From positions 405,023-469,022 of the forward strand of contig NZ_JAHTIK010000001.1 in assembly GCF_025655475.1 (NCBI RefSeq): a DNA stretch of 64,000 nucleotides. The letters are read 5' to 3'. Source of the DNA: Kitasatospora sp. DSM 101779. Lineage in GTDB: Bacteria > Actinomycetota > Actinomycetes > Streptomycetales > Streptomycetaceae. The position numbers were made by a program, and so were the translations under genes. Shown piece after piece: positions 7,746-15,440 of the stretch (the first letter of the stretch is position 1; each line of letters starts with the position of its first letter). Below the pieces are notes generated by a model. It had not been told where the DNA came from, searched no databases, and saw nothing but the letters and a program-made list of their open reading frames with translations.

Positions 7746-8660
7746 ATGACTTCTCTGCCCGGGCGCGGCCGCACCGCCGTCACCGCCATCCTCTCCTCCG
7801 CCCTGCTGTTGAGCGCCTGCAGTGCGGGCGGTTCCGGCACGAACGAGGCCGACCTCCACGACCAGCTCCCCGAGGCCGTCAAGAAGGCCGGGGTGATCCG
7901 GGTGGGCGCCTCGCTCACTGCCGCACCGGTGATCTTCCGCAGCACGGAGGGCCAGCCGGACGGGCTCGACCCCGACCTCGGCGCCGCCATGGCGAAGGTC
8001 CTCGGCGTCAAGTTCGAGTTCCAGGACGCCGGACCGTTCAGCAACGTGCTGCCCGGGCTGCTGGACAAGAAGTACGACGTCGCGATGTCCGGCATCACCG
8101 ACAACCTCAACCGCCGCCAGGGGCTGGACAAGAGCGGCAAGCAGGTCAACGAGGGCGTGGACTTCGTCGACTACTACATGGCCGGCATCGGCATCATGGT
8201 CGGCAAGGGCAACCCCGCCAAGATCGCCAAGATCGACGACCTGTGCGGGCACGGCGTCGCCGTCAAGAAGGGCACCACCCACAACGACCTCGCCGTCCGG
8301 CAGAAGGCCTTCTGCGACGGCCAGGGCAAGCCGCTGAAGGTCGTGGAGACCACCGACGACGCCGGGGCCATGGAGGAGCTCCGCAGCGGACGGGCCGACG
8401 CCTACGTCACCGACTACCCCAAGGCCCTCTACAACTCGCAGGTGGCGGCCGACGGCAAGGCCTTCGACATCGCCGGTCCGCAGCTCCAGCCCAAGCCGTA
8501 CGGCATCGCCCTGCGCAAGAGCGACCAGCAGCTGCGCGACGTCCTCGCCAAGGCGATGCGGCGCCTCGTCGCCGACGGCACCTACGACGAGATCCTCAAC
8601 CGGCGCAAGCTCACCGTCGGCGCCATCCAGAGCCCGGTCGTCAACGGCGGCACCAGCTGA
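7746..8660 (+). CDS. Amino-acid type ABC transporter substrate-binding lipoprotein
   Basis: A 304-residue family 3 solute-binding protein (glutamine/polar amino-acid type). The N-terminus is a lipoprotein signal with lipobox LLSAC and the lipidated Cys at residue 25. The mature protein opens with KAGVIRVGASLTAAPVIF and has the family motif PDGLDPDLGAAMAKVLG, then GRADAYVTDYPKALY in lobe 2. It would be anchored outside the membrane and deliver a ligand to a permease. No permease or ATPase gene adjoins it, so it is an orphan that must work with a distant transporter or act as a sensor. The ATG at 7746 follows GGGAATACG. Confidence 0.9.
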   Translation: MTSLPGRGRTAVTAILSSALLLSACSAGGSGTNEADLHDQLPEAVKKAGVIRVGASLTAAPVIFRSTEGQPDGLDPDLGAAMAKVLGVKFEFQDAGPFSNVLPGLLDKKYDVAMSGITDNLNRRQGLDKSGKQVNEGVDFVDYYMAGIGIMVGKGNPAKIAKIDDLCGHGVAVKKGTTHNDLAVRQKAFCDGQGKPLKVVETTDDAGAMEELRSGRADAYVTDYPKALYNSQVAADGKAFDIAGPQLQPKPYGIALRKSDQQLRDVLAKAMRRLVADGTYDEILNRRKLTVGAIQSPVVNGGTS

Positions 8661-8758
8661 CGTCACCTCACCCCCGCGGCGGCGGCCGGCGGCACCGATC
8701 GGTGTCGCCGGCGGCTCCCGGGAGGCCTTCCGCGCGCCGCGCCTGATCCACTGGAACC

Positions 8759-9240
8759 ATGGCGGAGATACGACTGATCAGCGGGCCGAACCCGGCCGAC
8801 CCGGAGTCGGTCGCGGTCGCCGTCGGACCGCCCGCCGAGCGCGCCATTGCCCGGCTGGGCGCGCTCACCCACGAGATCGACGGCGGCTGGCACCTCCTGC
8901 CGACCGACGACTGGGCCGAACGGCGCTGGGAGGACGGCCGGCTGACGGCCACTTCTGCGCCCACCGGGAGTGCTTCGGGCCCGGCGAGATCGACCCCGAC
9001 GCCTTCCCGGACCGCGCCGCCACCGACCCGCGGGCCCTGCGCCTGCTGCGGGTCGGCGCCGCGGCCGACCCGGACACCGCCGCCCGGGCGCTCCGCCCGA
9101 CCGCCGTCCTCACCGTCGCGGCCGGCACCCCTGCGGACACGGCCGTCGACGAACTCCCCGCCGGCACCGCCGAACCGCTGGTCCTCGGCCCGCCGCCCGG
9201 CACCCGGGACCGGCCGCCCGGGGCCCACCCGGGCGTTTAG
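8759..9240 (+). pseudogene. Frameshifted hypothetical gene
   Basis: The frame from ATG 8759 gives plausible protein (AEIRLISGPNPADPESVAVA, DGGWHLLPTDDWAERRWEDG) up to about 8945. Beyond that, the convincing sequence is in a different frame: DGHFCAHRECFGPGEIDPD followed by PRALRLLRVGAAADPDTAAR, ending at TAG 9238-9240. Together they make about 160 residues with natural composition throughout, so a single indel near 8935-8955 (DNA GGGAGGACGGCCGG) has split one gene. I do not recognise the family. It may be a real pseudogene or a sequence error. Confidence 0.55.
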
Positions 9241-9309
9241 TCGCTGTGCATTCGCGACCGCCACCGTGAATACATGACGGACCGTCACCTGTGAGTGCGG
9301 CACCCGGCG

Positions 9310-9403
9310 GAAGAGGAGCACATGACGGGGCTCGAACACGCAGGTCGGGACCGGGCGGTTCCCCGCGCCCCTGAACCAACCACCCGACTGCTCCTCGAAG
9401 ACA
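9310..9403 (+). repeat. Dispersed intergenic repeat, copy A (degenerate left end)
   Basis: The right half carries the conserved core CTGAACCAACCACCCGACTG (9371-9390) and ends in CGAAGACA (9396-9403). The same core with terminal TGTCTTCA/TGAAGACA occurs at three other places in this window. The left end is not recognisable here, so the left boundary is approximate. Confidence 0.6.
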
Positions 9404-9521
9404 AGCCCCATGGCCGCCTGTCCCGCCTTTGCCGACATGCCGAAGCGCGCGGTCGGGTCGGGCCGGGCCCGGTGGAGGCGGGGCGGGCTGCACGCCGTGG
9501 CCACCCACCGGGCCGGGACCG

Positions 9522-10826
9522 CTACCGGGCGTCGGCCTCCACCGGGGCCGCCAAATCGCTGCCACCGGCAGCGTCCGCAGCCGCGCCCGTGTCGGTGGCG
9601 GTGGGCAGGGTGCGGCCGAGCAGGGCGGCGGCCCCGAGGACGAGAGCCACGGCGGCCACCAGTAGGAGGGTCGGCGTCAGCCGCCACCCGCCGAGCAGTG
9701 CCCCGACGGCCAGGGCCGCGGCCCCGGAGCCGAGGTTGTACGCCGAGCCGATGCCCGCGTTGACCGTGGTGTGCCGGTCCTTCGGGAATCCGGCGCCGAC
9801 CAGGACGTAGGCGATGATGTACATCGGGGTGAGCGAGGCCCCCACGAGCAGGCTGCCCAGCATCACCGGGGCGAGGCCGCCGCTGACGGCCACCACGGCG
9901 AGGCCGGCGACCAGCACGAGGACGGCGCCGAAGTAGCGCAGCCAGGGCCGGGCGTCACGGGTGGGCAGGCGGCCGTAGAGGAGGCCGGCCACGATGCCGC
10001 CGACCGAATCCAGGGCCATCAGCACACCGGCGAGTTGAACGTGTCCGTGGGCGAGCGTCCAGGCGGGGTAGCCGACGCTGAGCGCCCCCATGGCGATGCC
10101 GAGTGCGGCCATCGGCACGAGCAGCGCCGCACCGTTGCGCGAGAGGAGCACCCCGCCGCGTCCGTCGGTTCCGCCGGCGGGTCCGGAGCGCTTCGGGGTG
10201 CCTCGGAGCACCCGGTCGGCGCCCAGCGAGTGGATCATCCGCTTGAACCAGAGCGTGCCGAGCAGGGCGCTCAGCCCGCCGGTGATCACGGCCCACTGGG
10301 CCCCGACGGCCAGCCAGATGCCGGAGGTCAGCAGGGGTGCGACGACGAAGGTGGCCTCCTCGACGACGGAGTCGAGCGAGTGCAGCCGGGTGTTCTCCTC
10401 GTCGCTGCGTGCGATCTCCGTCCAGACGGTCCGCAGGACGGCACTGTTGGGCGGGGCGAGCGCGGCCGACGCGGCGGTGAGGGCCAGCGCGAGCGGCCGG
10501 AGGACGACCGAGTCGGACAGTGCCAGTACGGCCGCGGCGGACGTCGTCGCGGCGAAGGCGGCCGCCATGGGCAGCAGCAGCCGGTGCGCGCCGAACCGGT
10601 CGATCAGGGCGCCCTTGGCGGGGCCGCTGAGGGCGGCGCCGATCAGGAAAGCAGCGAAGGCCGCTCCCGCCCAGCCGAGTTGGTGCCGGCCGGTGAAGAG
10701 CGCGATCATGCCGAACGGGACCATGCCGGCCGCGAGGCGTCCCAGGGTGACGGCGGTGATGACGCAGACGACGCGGCGGTCGCCCCACAGGGTCCGGTAG
10801 GTGGGCGGTGCGGGCTGCTCGGTCAC
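9522..10826 (-). CDS. MFS transporter, candidate exporter of the 9.5-14.5 kb cluster
   Basis: A 434-residue major facilitator superfamily protein with about twelve hydrophobic segments. The loop between segments 2 and 3 reads GPAKGALIDRFGAHRLLLP, a recognisable MFS signature A variant, and a second repeat has GGIVAGLLYGRLPTRDARPW. It sits in the cytoplasmic membrane and would move a small molecule by proton coupling, probably outward. The start is GTG 10826, which shares a GTGA quadruplet with the stop of the DNA glycosylase gene, so the two are translated together. That coupling is the main reason to regard it as an efflux or self-protection partner. The substrate is unknown. Confidence 0.88.
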   Translation of the reverse strand: MTEQPAPPTYRTLWGDRRVVCVITAVTLGRLAAGMVPFGMIALFTGRHQLGWAGAAFAAFLIGAALSGPAKGALIDRFGAHRLLLPMAAAFAATTSAAAVLALSDSVVLRPLALALTAASAALAPPNSAVLRTVWTEIARSDEENTRLHSLDSVVEEATFVVAPLLTSGIWLAVGAQWAVITGGLSALLGTLWFKRMIHSLGADRVLRGTPKRSGPAGGTDGRGGVLLSRNGAALLVPMAALGIAMGALSVGYPAWTLAHGHVQLAGVLMALDSVGGIVAGLLYGRLPTRDARPWLRYFGAVLVLVAGLAVVAVSGGLAPVMLGSLLVGASLTPMYIIAYVLVGAGFPKDRHTTVNAGIGSAYNLGSGAAALAVGALLGGWRLTPTLLLVAAVALVLGAAALLGRTLPTATDTGAAADAAGGSDLAAPVEADAR

Positions 10827-11929
10827 GCGTGGTCCCTTTCGTGGCTGACCGTGTCGCTGCCGGTCCACTCGGCGGCGAGGGCGGCGGCCCGTTCCAGGAC
10901 GGCGGGTGCCAGGCCGTCGTCCAGCTCGGAGTTCTCCACGACGAGCGCGGGTGGGCGGCGGCGCAGGGCGAGGCGGCCGACGATGTCGGCGCCGTACAGG
11001 ACGGGCAGCGCGAAGTAGCCGAACTCCCGCTTGGCGGCGGGTTTGTAGGCCTCCAGTCGGTAGTCCTTGCCGAAGAGCCGCAGTTGCCGCTCGCGGGTCC
11101 AGATCAGTGAGTCGAAGGGGGACAGCGGGGTCACGGCGTCCTCGTCGACCTTCTGCCCGGGGTCGGCCTCCGGGGCCAGCCAGACCGGTTCGCGCCACCC
11201 CGCGACCGTGCGCCGCTCCAGCCGGAGGGCGGTGAGAGCGGCCTCGGCCTGGGCCGGCCGGAGCCGGAAGTAGTCCGCCACGTCCTTGGTGGTGGCGACG
11301 CCGAGTGCGTCGACGGCTCGGGCGCACAGCAGCCGGAGGCACGCGTCGTCCGGGAGTTCGGTGCGCAGCAGGTGTTCGGGGAGGGCGAGTTCGGGCAGGC
11401 AGTAGACCCGTTCCCAGCGGTCGCGTTCGGCGCAGACGGCGCCGCCGGTGGCGGCCAGCCACTCCAGGGCCCAGCGGAACACCGAGTCCCGTTCCCAGCC
11501 GGTGCCGGTCGTCCGTCCGAAGTCCCGGAGCCGGACCCGGCCCCGGGCCTGGAGGACGTCACGCGCACGGTCGACGGCCGCCGTGTCGACGGCCGGGCCG
11601 CGCCAGCCGTCCGCGAGGATGCGGCGACGACGGAACCCGAACGCCGGCCAGAGGTCGAGCGGGACGAGCGAGAGGGCGTGGGCCATTCCCTCGAACGAGG
11701 TACCAGCCTGTGCCGCCGTACCGAGGGTCAGTGCCTGATCGAGTGTCACTCCGCGTCCGAGCAGGACGAGTTCGTGGGAGCGTCGGACGGCAGACATCGA
11801 GTCGATCTGGAGGCAGCCGAGCCGGGCGAGCGTCTCGGCCGCGGTCGGGGTGGCGGGCTGCACGGGGTGCAGGCCCTGGGCGGCGACCGCGATGCGGCGC
11901 GCCTCGTCGGTGGTCAGTTCGGCAGTCAC
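10823..11929 (-). CDS. Winged-helix DNA glycosylase, YcaQ/AlkX (HTH_42) type
   Basis: A 368-residue protein of the HTH_42 family, whose members excise alkylated bases and unhook interstrand crosslinks. The key loop reads CLQIDSMSAVRRSHELVL: the Q41-I-D43 triplet matches the QxD catalytic motif of E. coli YcaQ/AlkX rather than the QxQ of azinomycin-resistance AlkZ. Further family features are GWERDSVFRWALEWLA and FDSLIWTRERQLRLFG with DYRLEAYKP. It would act on chromosomal DNA. It is bracketed by GTGA overlaps on both sides (DUF6065-like gene upstream, MFS gene downstream), so it belongs firmly to this operon. In producers of DNA-alkylating metabolites such enzymes give self-resistance; that role here is inference. 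Confidence 0.85.
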   Translation of the reverse strand: MTAELTTDEARRIAVAAQGLHPVQPATPTAAETLARLGCLQIDSMSAVRRSHELVLLGRGVTLDQALTLGTAAQAGTSFEGMAHALSLVPLDLWPAFGFRRRRILADGWRGPAVDTAAVDRARDVLQARGRVRLRDFGRTTGTGWERDSVFRWALEWLAATGGAVCAERDRWERVYCLPELALPEHLLRTELPDDACLRLLCARAVDALGVATTKDVADYFRLRPAQAEAALTALRLERRTVAGWREPVWLAPEADPGQKVDEDAVTPLSPFDSLIWTRERQLRLFGKDYRLEAYKPAAKREFGYFALPVLYGADIVGRLALRRRPPALVVENSELDDGLAPAVLERAAALAAEWTGSDTVSHERDHA

Positions 11930-12558
11930 GAGTCCCGCAGGGATTCAGGGCCGACGAGGACGATCCGGGCGATCTCCTGTCCTCGGCGGACGTGGACGGT
12001 GGTTCGCGGGCTGACGGCGATGCTGAAGCCGCTCGACTCCATCCGGCCCAGCGACGCCGCGGTGAGCACGCCGACCTGGACGCCGAGGTCCGGCAGTTCC
12101 TCGGACGGGAAGGTCAGGACGGACAGCGGTGCCACGTCCTCCGGCATCCAGCCCAGACGCCATTCCACCGTGCCCCGGCCGTTGGGGACGAACATACTCC
12201 CCCAGCCGTCGCCCTCGCGAAACTGGAAGAGGTGGAGCCACGGCGGTTTGTCCATGGCCAGCGCCGTGCCGCTGCGCAACCAGACCTCCTGTTTGCCGAC
12301 GGCGGCGGCCGCGGCCTCGGCCTCCTGTGCGGAGATCTCCACCTGCGGCAGCGGGGAGAGCGTCACGTCGACCGGGCTGGGGATGCGCCATCCGATGCGT
12401 TGGCCCAGCACCCAGGGCGCACAGAACTCGGGCTGCCGCGCGGCGCGCAGGAAGCGGAAGTTGTCGCTGTAGAGGCGTTCGCGCTCCTTGGCGGCCTCGA
12501 TGTCGACCGTGCGCCGTTCGGGCACCAGGGCCCAGGGCTGGAGGGCGTGGAACTTCAT
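11926..12558 (-). CDS. Hypothetical protein, DUF6065-like
   Basis: A 210-residue soluble protein without signal peptide or membrane segment. The stretch GQRIGWRIPSPVDVTLSPLP near residue 55, a central LHLFQFREGDGW and the closing SPRTTVHVRRGQEIARIVLV recall the DUF6065 family, but I cannot confirm this without a profile search, and no catalytic motif is visible. The final beta-rich part resembles a small-molecule binding fold. It follows the beta-propeller gene by 80 bp, a gap holding a strong hairpin, and overlaps the glycosylase start by GTGA. Its conservation in a coupled operon implies a real function, probably in the same pathway. Confidence 0.7.
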   Translation of the reverse strand: MKFHALQPWALVPERRTVDIEAAKERERLYSDNFRFLRAARQPEFCAPWVLGQRIGWRIPSPVDVTLSPLPQVEISAQEAEAAAAAVGKQEVWLRSGTALAMDKPPWLHLFQFREGDGWGSMFVPNGRGTVEWRLGWMPEDVAPLSVLTFPSEELPDLGVQVGVLTAASLGRMESSGFSIAVSPRTTVHVRRGQEIARIVLVGPESLRDS

Positions 12559-12584
12559 GCGGGGTGTGGGTGTCCTTCCCTGCG

Positions 12585-12615
12585 TGCGCCGCCGTCGGGT
12601 CCCGACGGCGGCGCA
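12585..12615 (-). terminator. Perfect 15-bp hairpin inside the operon
   Basis: TGCGCCGCCGTCGGG, a single T, and CCCGACGGCGGCGCA form an uninterrupted stem between the beta-propeller and DUF6065-like genes. It could terminate part of the transcripts, lowering expression of the last three genes, or protect the 3' end of the upstream message. The one-base loop would have to open to about three. Confidence 0.65.
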
Positions 12616-12637
12616 GGCGGTGTGCGGTGGTCCGTGG

Positions 12638-13705
12638 TCAGCCGGCGGAGCCGACCGAGCTGTGGGACATGTGGGCGGCGTCGAGGTCGACGTTGTCCAG
12701 GCTCACCCGGTCGGTGTCGAACAGCGAGACGCTGCAGGGGCCGTAGCCGACCGGGATGTCCGCGAAGACGGGCTTGCGGTCCGGGGAGTCCTGCTCGGCT
12801 CCGAGGTCGACGTCCTCCAGCCGGACGACGGTGATGGCGTGCGGCATGCTGCCGGGCTGGTCGACGTGCAGGACGGTGCCGCGGGCGAACGCCGAGGCGT
12901 AGACCGTGAAGTCCCGTTCGTCGACGGCGATGCCGCGGGGGGACGGGCCGGTGGGCAGGTAGCGGGTGGTCTCGAGGGTCTCCATGTCGATGACGGCGAT
13001 CACCGACTCGCGTTCCAGGGTGACCAGCGCGTAGCGGTTGTCCGGGGAGAAGGCGACGGCGCGGCCGCCCTGGCTGGTGACGGGGACCCGCTTGACCACC
13101 TGGTCGGTGGCGAGGTCGATGACGGGCACGTAGTCGACGGAGTTGCAGGCGACGAGCGCGAAGCGGCCGGTGCGGTCGACGTTGAGGCTGTAGGGGTGGG
13201 AGTTCTCCTGGATGCGGATGCGCGCGATCTCGCGGACGTCCGAGGCGTCGCCCTTCCTCAGCCCGGAGATGTCGATCTTGGAGATGTACCCGGAGCCCCA
13301 GACGGAGACGTAGGCGCTGTCCCCGACGATCGCCATGTGCCGCGGGTCGCGGCCGACGGCGATCTGGGTGAGCTCCTCGCGCGACTCCAGGTCGACCACG
13401 GAGACGGTGTTGGAGCCGGAGTTGGAGACCAGCATGTAGCGGTCGCCGGGCAGGATGCCCAGCCCGCGCGGTCCGGAGCCGACGGTGATCCGGGCGACCT
13501 CACGGTGCGTCAGGGCGTCGATCTCGGAGACCGAGTTGGTCGAGGTGTTCGAGACGAAGCCGCGTCCGTCGCGGGTGAACTTCACGCTGCCGCGCGGTGC
13601 GTTGCCGACGGGGATCGAGGTCACGTGCTCGTAGCCGTCGCCCTCCTTGCGGACGACGCTGATCTGACCCGAGTCGGTGTCGGTCGAGTAGATTTCGATG
13701 GCCAC
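12638..13705 (-). CDS. YVTN-family beta-propeller protein
   Basis: A 355-residue protein built from about seven repeats of the YncE/YVTN type. Examples are IPVGNAPRGSVKFTRDGRGF, VSNSGSNTVSVVDL, VACNSVDYVPVIDL and LPTGPSPRGIAVDERDFTVY. Most bacterial relatives are secreted, but no signal peptide is seen here, so it is probably cytoplasmic. Such propellers act as scaffolds or, in a few pathways, as enzymes. The GTG start at 13705 has GAGGAG seven bases upstream. It is the second gene of the cluster, 94 bp after the oxygenase. The last 70 residues leave the repeat pattern and contain a His/Ser-rich tail. Confidence 0.8.
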   Translation of the reverse strand: MAIEIYSTDTDSGQISVVRKEGDGYEHVTSIPVGNAPRGSVKFTRDGRGFVSNTSTNSVSEIDALTHREVARITVGSGPRGLGILPGDRYMLVSNSGSNTVSVVDLESREELTQIAVGRDPRHMAIVGDSAYVSVWGSGYISKIDISGLRKGDASDVREIARIRIQENSHPYSLNVDRTGRFALVACNSVDYVPVIDLATDQVVKRVPVTSQGGRAVAFSPDNRYALVTLERESVIAVIDMETLETTRYLPTGPSPRGIAVDERDFTVYASAFARGTVLHVDQPGSMPHAITVVRLEDVDLGAEQDSPDRKPVFADIPVGYGPCSVSLFDTDRVSLDNVDLDAAHMSHSSVGSAG

Positions 13706-13799
13706 AGATTACTCCTCGGAATTGATCGGACGTGCATCTGTGTGCGGTGATCGCGGATCTTTGGCGCAGGGCGATTCCGGTCGGGTTCGGGATCTCCTT

Positions 13800-14489
13800 T
13801 CAGTCGCCGGCCGGCTGCAGGGCGACGTCCGCGCTGAAGGCGTAGGCCAGGTTCCACGCGATCGAGATTCTGACGTCGGCACCCTCGTACGGGGGTACCG
13901 AATGCTTCATCCAGCCCGGCATGAGCAGCAGCGTTCCGGGGCCGGAGCCGATCCGCACGGTCCGGCCCTCGTTGGCGAAGCTGATGCCCGGGTCGAAGAA
14001 CTCCACGTTCGCGCGCGGGTCGGCCAGCTCCAGGTCGCAGGCGCCGGCCGAAGCGACGTAGTAGACCGCGGCGATCGCCGTGTTGGGATGGAAGTGCGGC
14101 GCGTGATGGTTGCCGCCGCGGTAGATGCTCGCCCAACTGCGGTGCGCGGCAAGGCGGACGTCCGACGGGCGGGTCGCACCCACGGCCCGGTGGAGCGGTT
14201 CGCCCCGCAGGGTCTCCACGAACGTCCGGGCCATGGCCAGGACCCAGGAGGTGAGTCGGTCCACCCCCGGATCGCCCCAGTCCGTCAGGTTCCCCACCGT
14301 CTCGGACTTGAAGGAGAGGTCCTTGATGTCCGCCGCCGACCGGCTCAGTACGGCTGCCGCCAGTTCCTCGTTGATTTCCGCGCCGAAAGGGCACGGGATC
14401 TTCGCAACCGGAGTGGCGAAAAGGCTCAGCAGTTTCGCCGATGAACCGTCCGCCGCCGCTGGTGCGCTCTCGCGCGTCACATTGATCAA
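13800..14489 (-). CDS. Putative 2OG-Fe(II) oxygenase (2OG-FeII_Oxy_5/TIGR02466-like)
   Basis: A 229-residue protein of the double-stranded beta-helix oxygenase superfamily, which uses 2-oxoglutarate and O2 for hydroxylation or related oxidation. The metal site shows as HFHPNTAIAAVYYV (H132/H134) and PGWMKHSV (H196), and R207 in ADVRISIAWNL would hold 2-oxoglutarate. This order is that of the 2OG-FeII_Oxy_5 family. The acidic ligand of the HxD motif is not obvious, since the position reads HFH or HPN. It heads the five-gene block and has its own promoter. The probable start is TTG 14489, with GGGGG seven bases upstream; GTG 14480 is the alternative. The substrate is unknown. Confidence 0.75.
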   Translation of the reverse strand: MINVTRESAPAAADGSSAKLLSLFATPVAKIPCPFGAEINEELAAAVLSRSAADIKDLSFKSETVGNLTDWGDPGVDRLTSWVLAMARTFVETLRGEPLHRAVGATRPSDVRLAAHRSWASIYRGGNHHAPHFHPNTAIAAVYYVASAGACDLELADPRANVEFFDPGISFANEGRTVRIGSGPGTLLLMPGWMKHSVPPYEGADVRISIAWNLAYAFSADVALQPAGD

Positions 14490-14544
14490 CTATCTGCCCC
14501 CAGGCGCGCAAACGCGGCGCAATTGATCTTTGATCGTGTGCGGT

Positions 14545-14577
14545 TCAGCTTAGCAACCGGTGTCGAGCACCTGTCAA
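14545..14577 (-). promoter_or_regulatory. Candidate promoter of the five-gene cluster
   Basis: On the minus strand a consensus -35 box TTGACA (14572-14577) is followed after 19 bp by TAAGCT (14547-14552), in an unusually AT-rich patch. Downstream, before and over the TTG start, TTGATC occurs three times (14530-14535, 14523-14528, 14482-14487), which could be regulator half sites. The 19-bp spacing is one or two bases longer than ideal. Confidence 0.5.
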
Positions 14578-14676
14578 TGGCGGCGGGTGAGACCTCACAA
14601 GAACTCCAGATGCGTGTGAATTCCGCACCCGCGGCATTCCCGCCCACCGGCCTGGTCCGCGCGCCGCGCCCCCCGT

Positions 14677-14775
14677 GCCGCGCTCCGTACCGCACTCGGT
14701 GAGGCCCTCCGCGCCGCGCTCCGTACCGCACTCGGTGAGGCTCTCCGTGCCGCACTCCGTGGTGCTCTCCGTGGT
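14677..14775. repeat. 36-bp tandem repeat, about 2.6 units
   Basis: Units begin at 14677, 14713 and 14749; each starts GCCGCGCTCCGTACCGCACT or a close variant. The period is a multiple of three. On the plus strand it can be read as RSVPHSVRPSAP-type units and on the minus strand as LTECGTERGAEG-type units, but neither frame has a convincing start and ribosome binding site. The remainder of 14578-14971 holds nothing else I recognise. Confidence 0.75.
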
Positions 14776-14971
14776 CGGCACGGAGGCGGAGGGCACACCG
14801 GTCGGGAGAGGCTGTGACCACGGCGACCGGGCCCGGCGGAGGCCCGGGCGATCACGGCCGCGACCTCGGGAGCGAGCATGACCGGCACGGACGATCCGGG
14901 GCGGCAGTCCGCCCGGACGGGCGGGGAACCGACGGCGGCCCGGCCGGACGGCCCTCGGGCCCACCCGCGAC

Positions 14972-15187
14972 GTGACGGTGATCGACGGCGACGTCGACGT
15001 CCTCGAGATCGATGCGCTGTCCCGGGAGCGGGGCGACCGGTTCGCCGCACGCACCGGCTCCGACCCCCGCACCCTCGCCACCCCGTACCGCTGGTTCCGC
15101 ATCACGCCGCGCCGCCTCCAGGCCCGGCGCGAGGCGGACGAGCCGCCCGGCCGCACCCTTCTCCGCGACGGCCGCTGGCTCGACTGA
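14972..15187 (+). pseudogene. C-terminal piece of a PPOX-fold (pyridoxamine oxidase-like) protein
   Basis: The 71-codon frame reads [20 protein letters not shown], then [19 protein letters not shown] and closes [12 protein letters not shown]. This is the ending of actinobacterial flavin/F420-binding PPOX-family proteins (pattern YRYFRLRPxRIQAWREExEL-GRTLMRDGxWL). The first 70-90 residues of such a protein, including the first strands of the split barrel, are missing upstream in every frame. I call it a truncated remnant, although a start at GTG 14972 would allow translation. Confidence 0.6.
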
Positions 15188-15204
15188 CCGGCACCCCCGG
15201 AGCG

Positions 15205-15290
15205 TGTCTTCACGGGCGCATGGGAACCGACAAGGGGCGCGCGTGGGGGCACCTCCCAGGAACCAACCACCCGACTGCCTCTTGAAGACA
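15205..15290 (+). repeat. Dispersed intergenic repeat, copy B
   Basis: This 86-bp element is bounded by TGTCTTCA (15205-15212) and its exact inverse TGAAGACA (15283-15290). It contains GCGTGGGGGCACC and the core AACCAACCACCCGACTGC. It lies just after the PPOX fragment and shares ends and core with copies at 20544 and 54901. Confidence 0.75.
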
Positions 15291-15440
15291 CCCCCGGGGC
15301 CGATGCGACTCGTTGGAGAACTCCCGCTTCTCCCATGCCATTGCCGCCTACCCTGGCCCCTGACCGCGGTGCGGCAGAGCATGCCCTCCGCAGCGGTGTC
15401 GGCGCGAACCCCTACAGACCTGTGCACGAGAGGAAGCGAC

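Noticed and set aside
14545..15336. Minus-strand frame with TECGTERG repeats as a RiPP precursor for the oxygenase
   Set aside because: It has no credible start or ribosome binding site, its 3' end runs through the likely -35/-10 of the cluster, and most of its length is antisense to other features. Kept only as a tandem-repeat observation.
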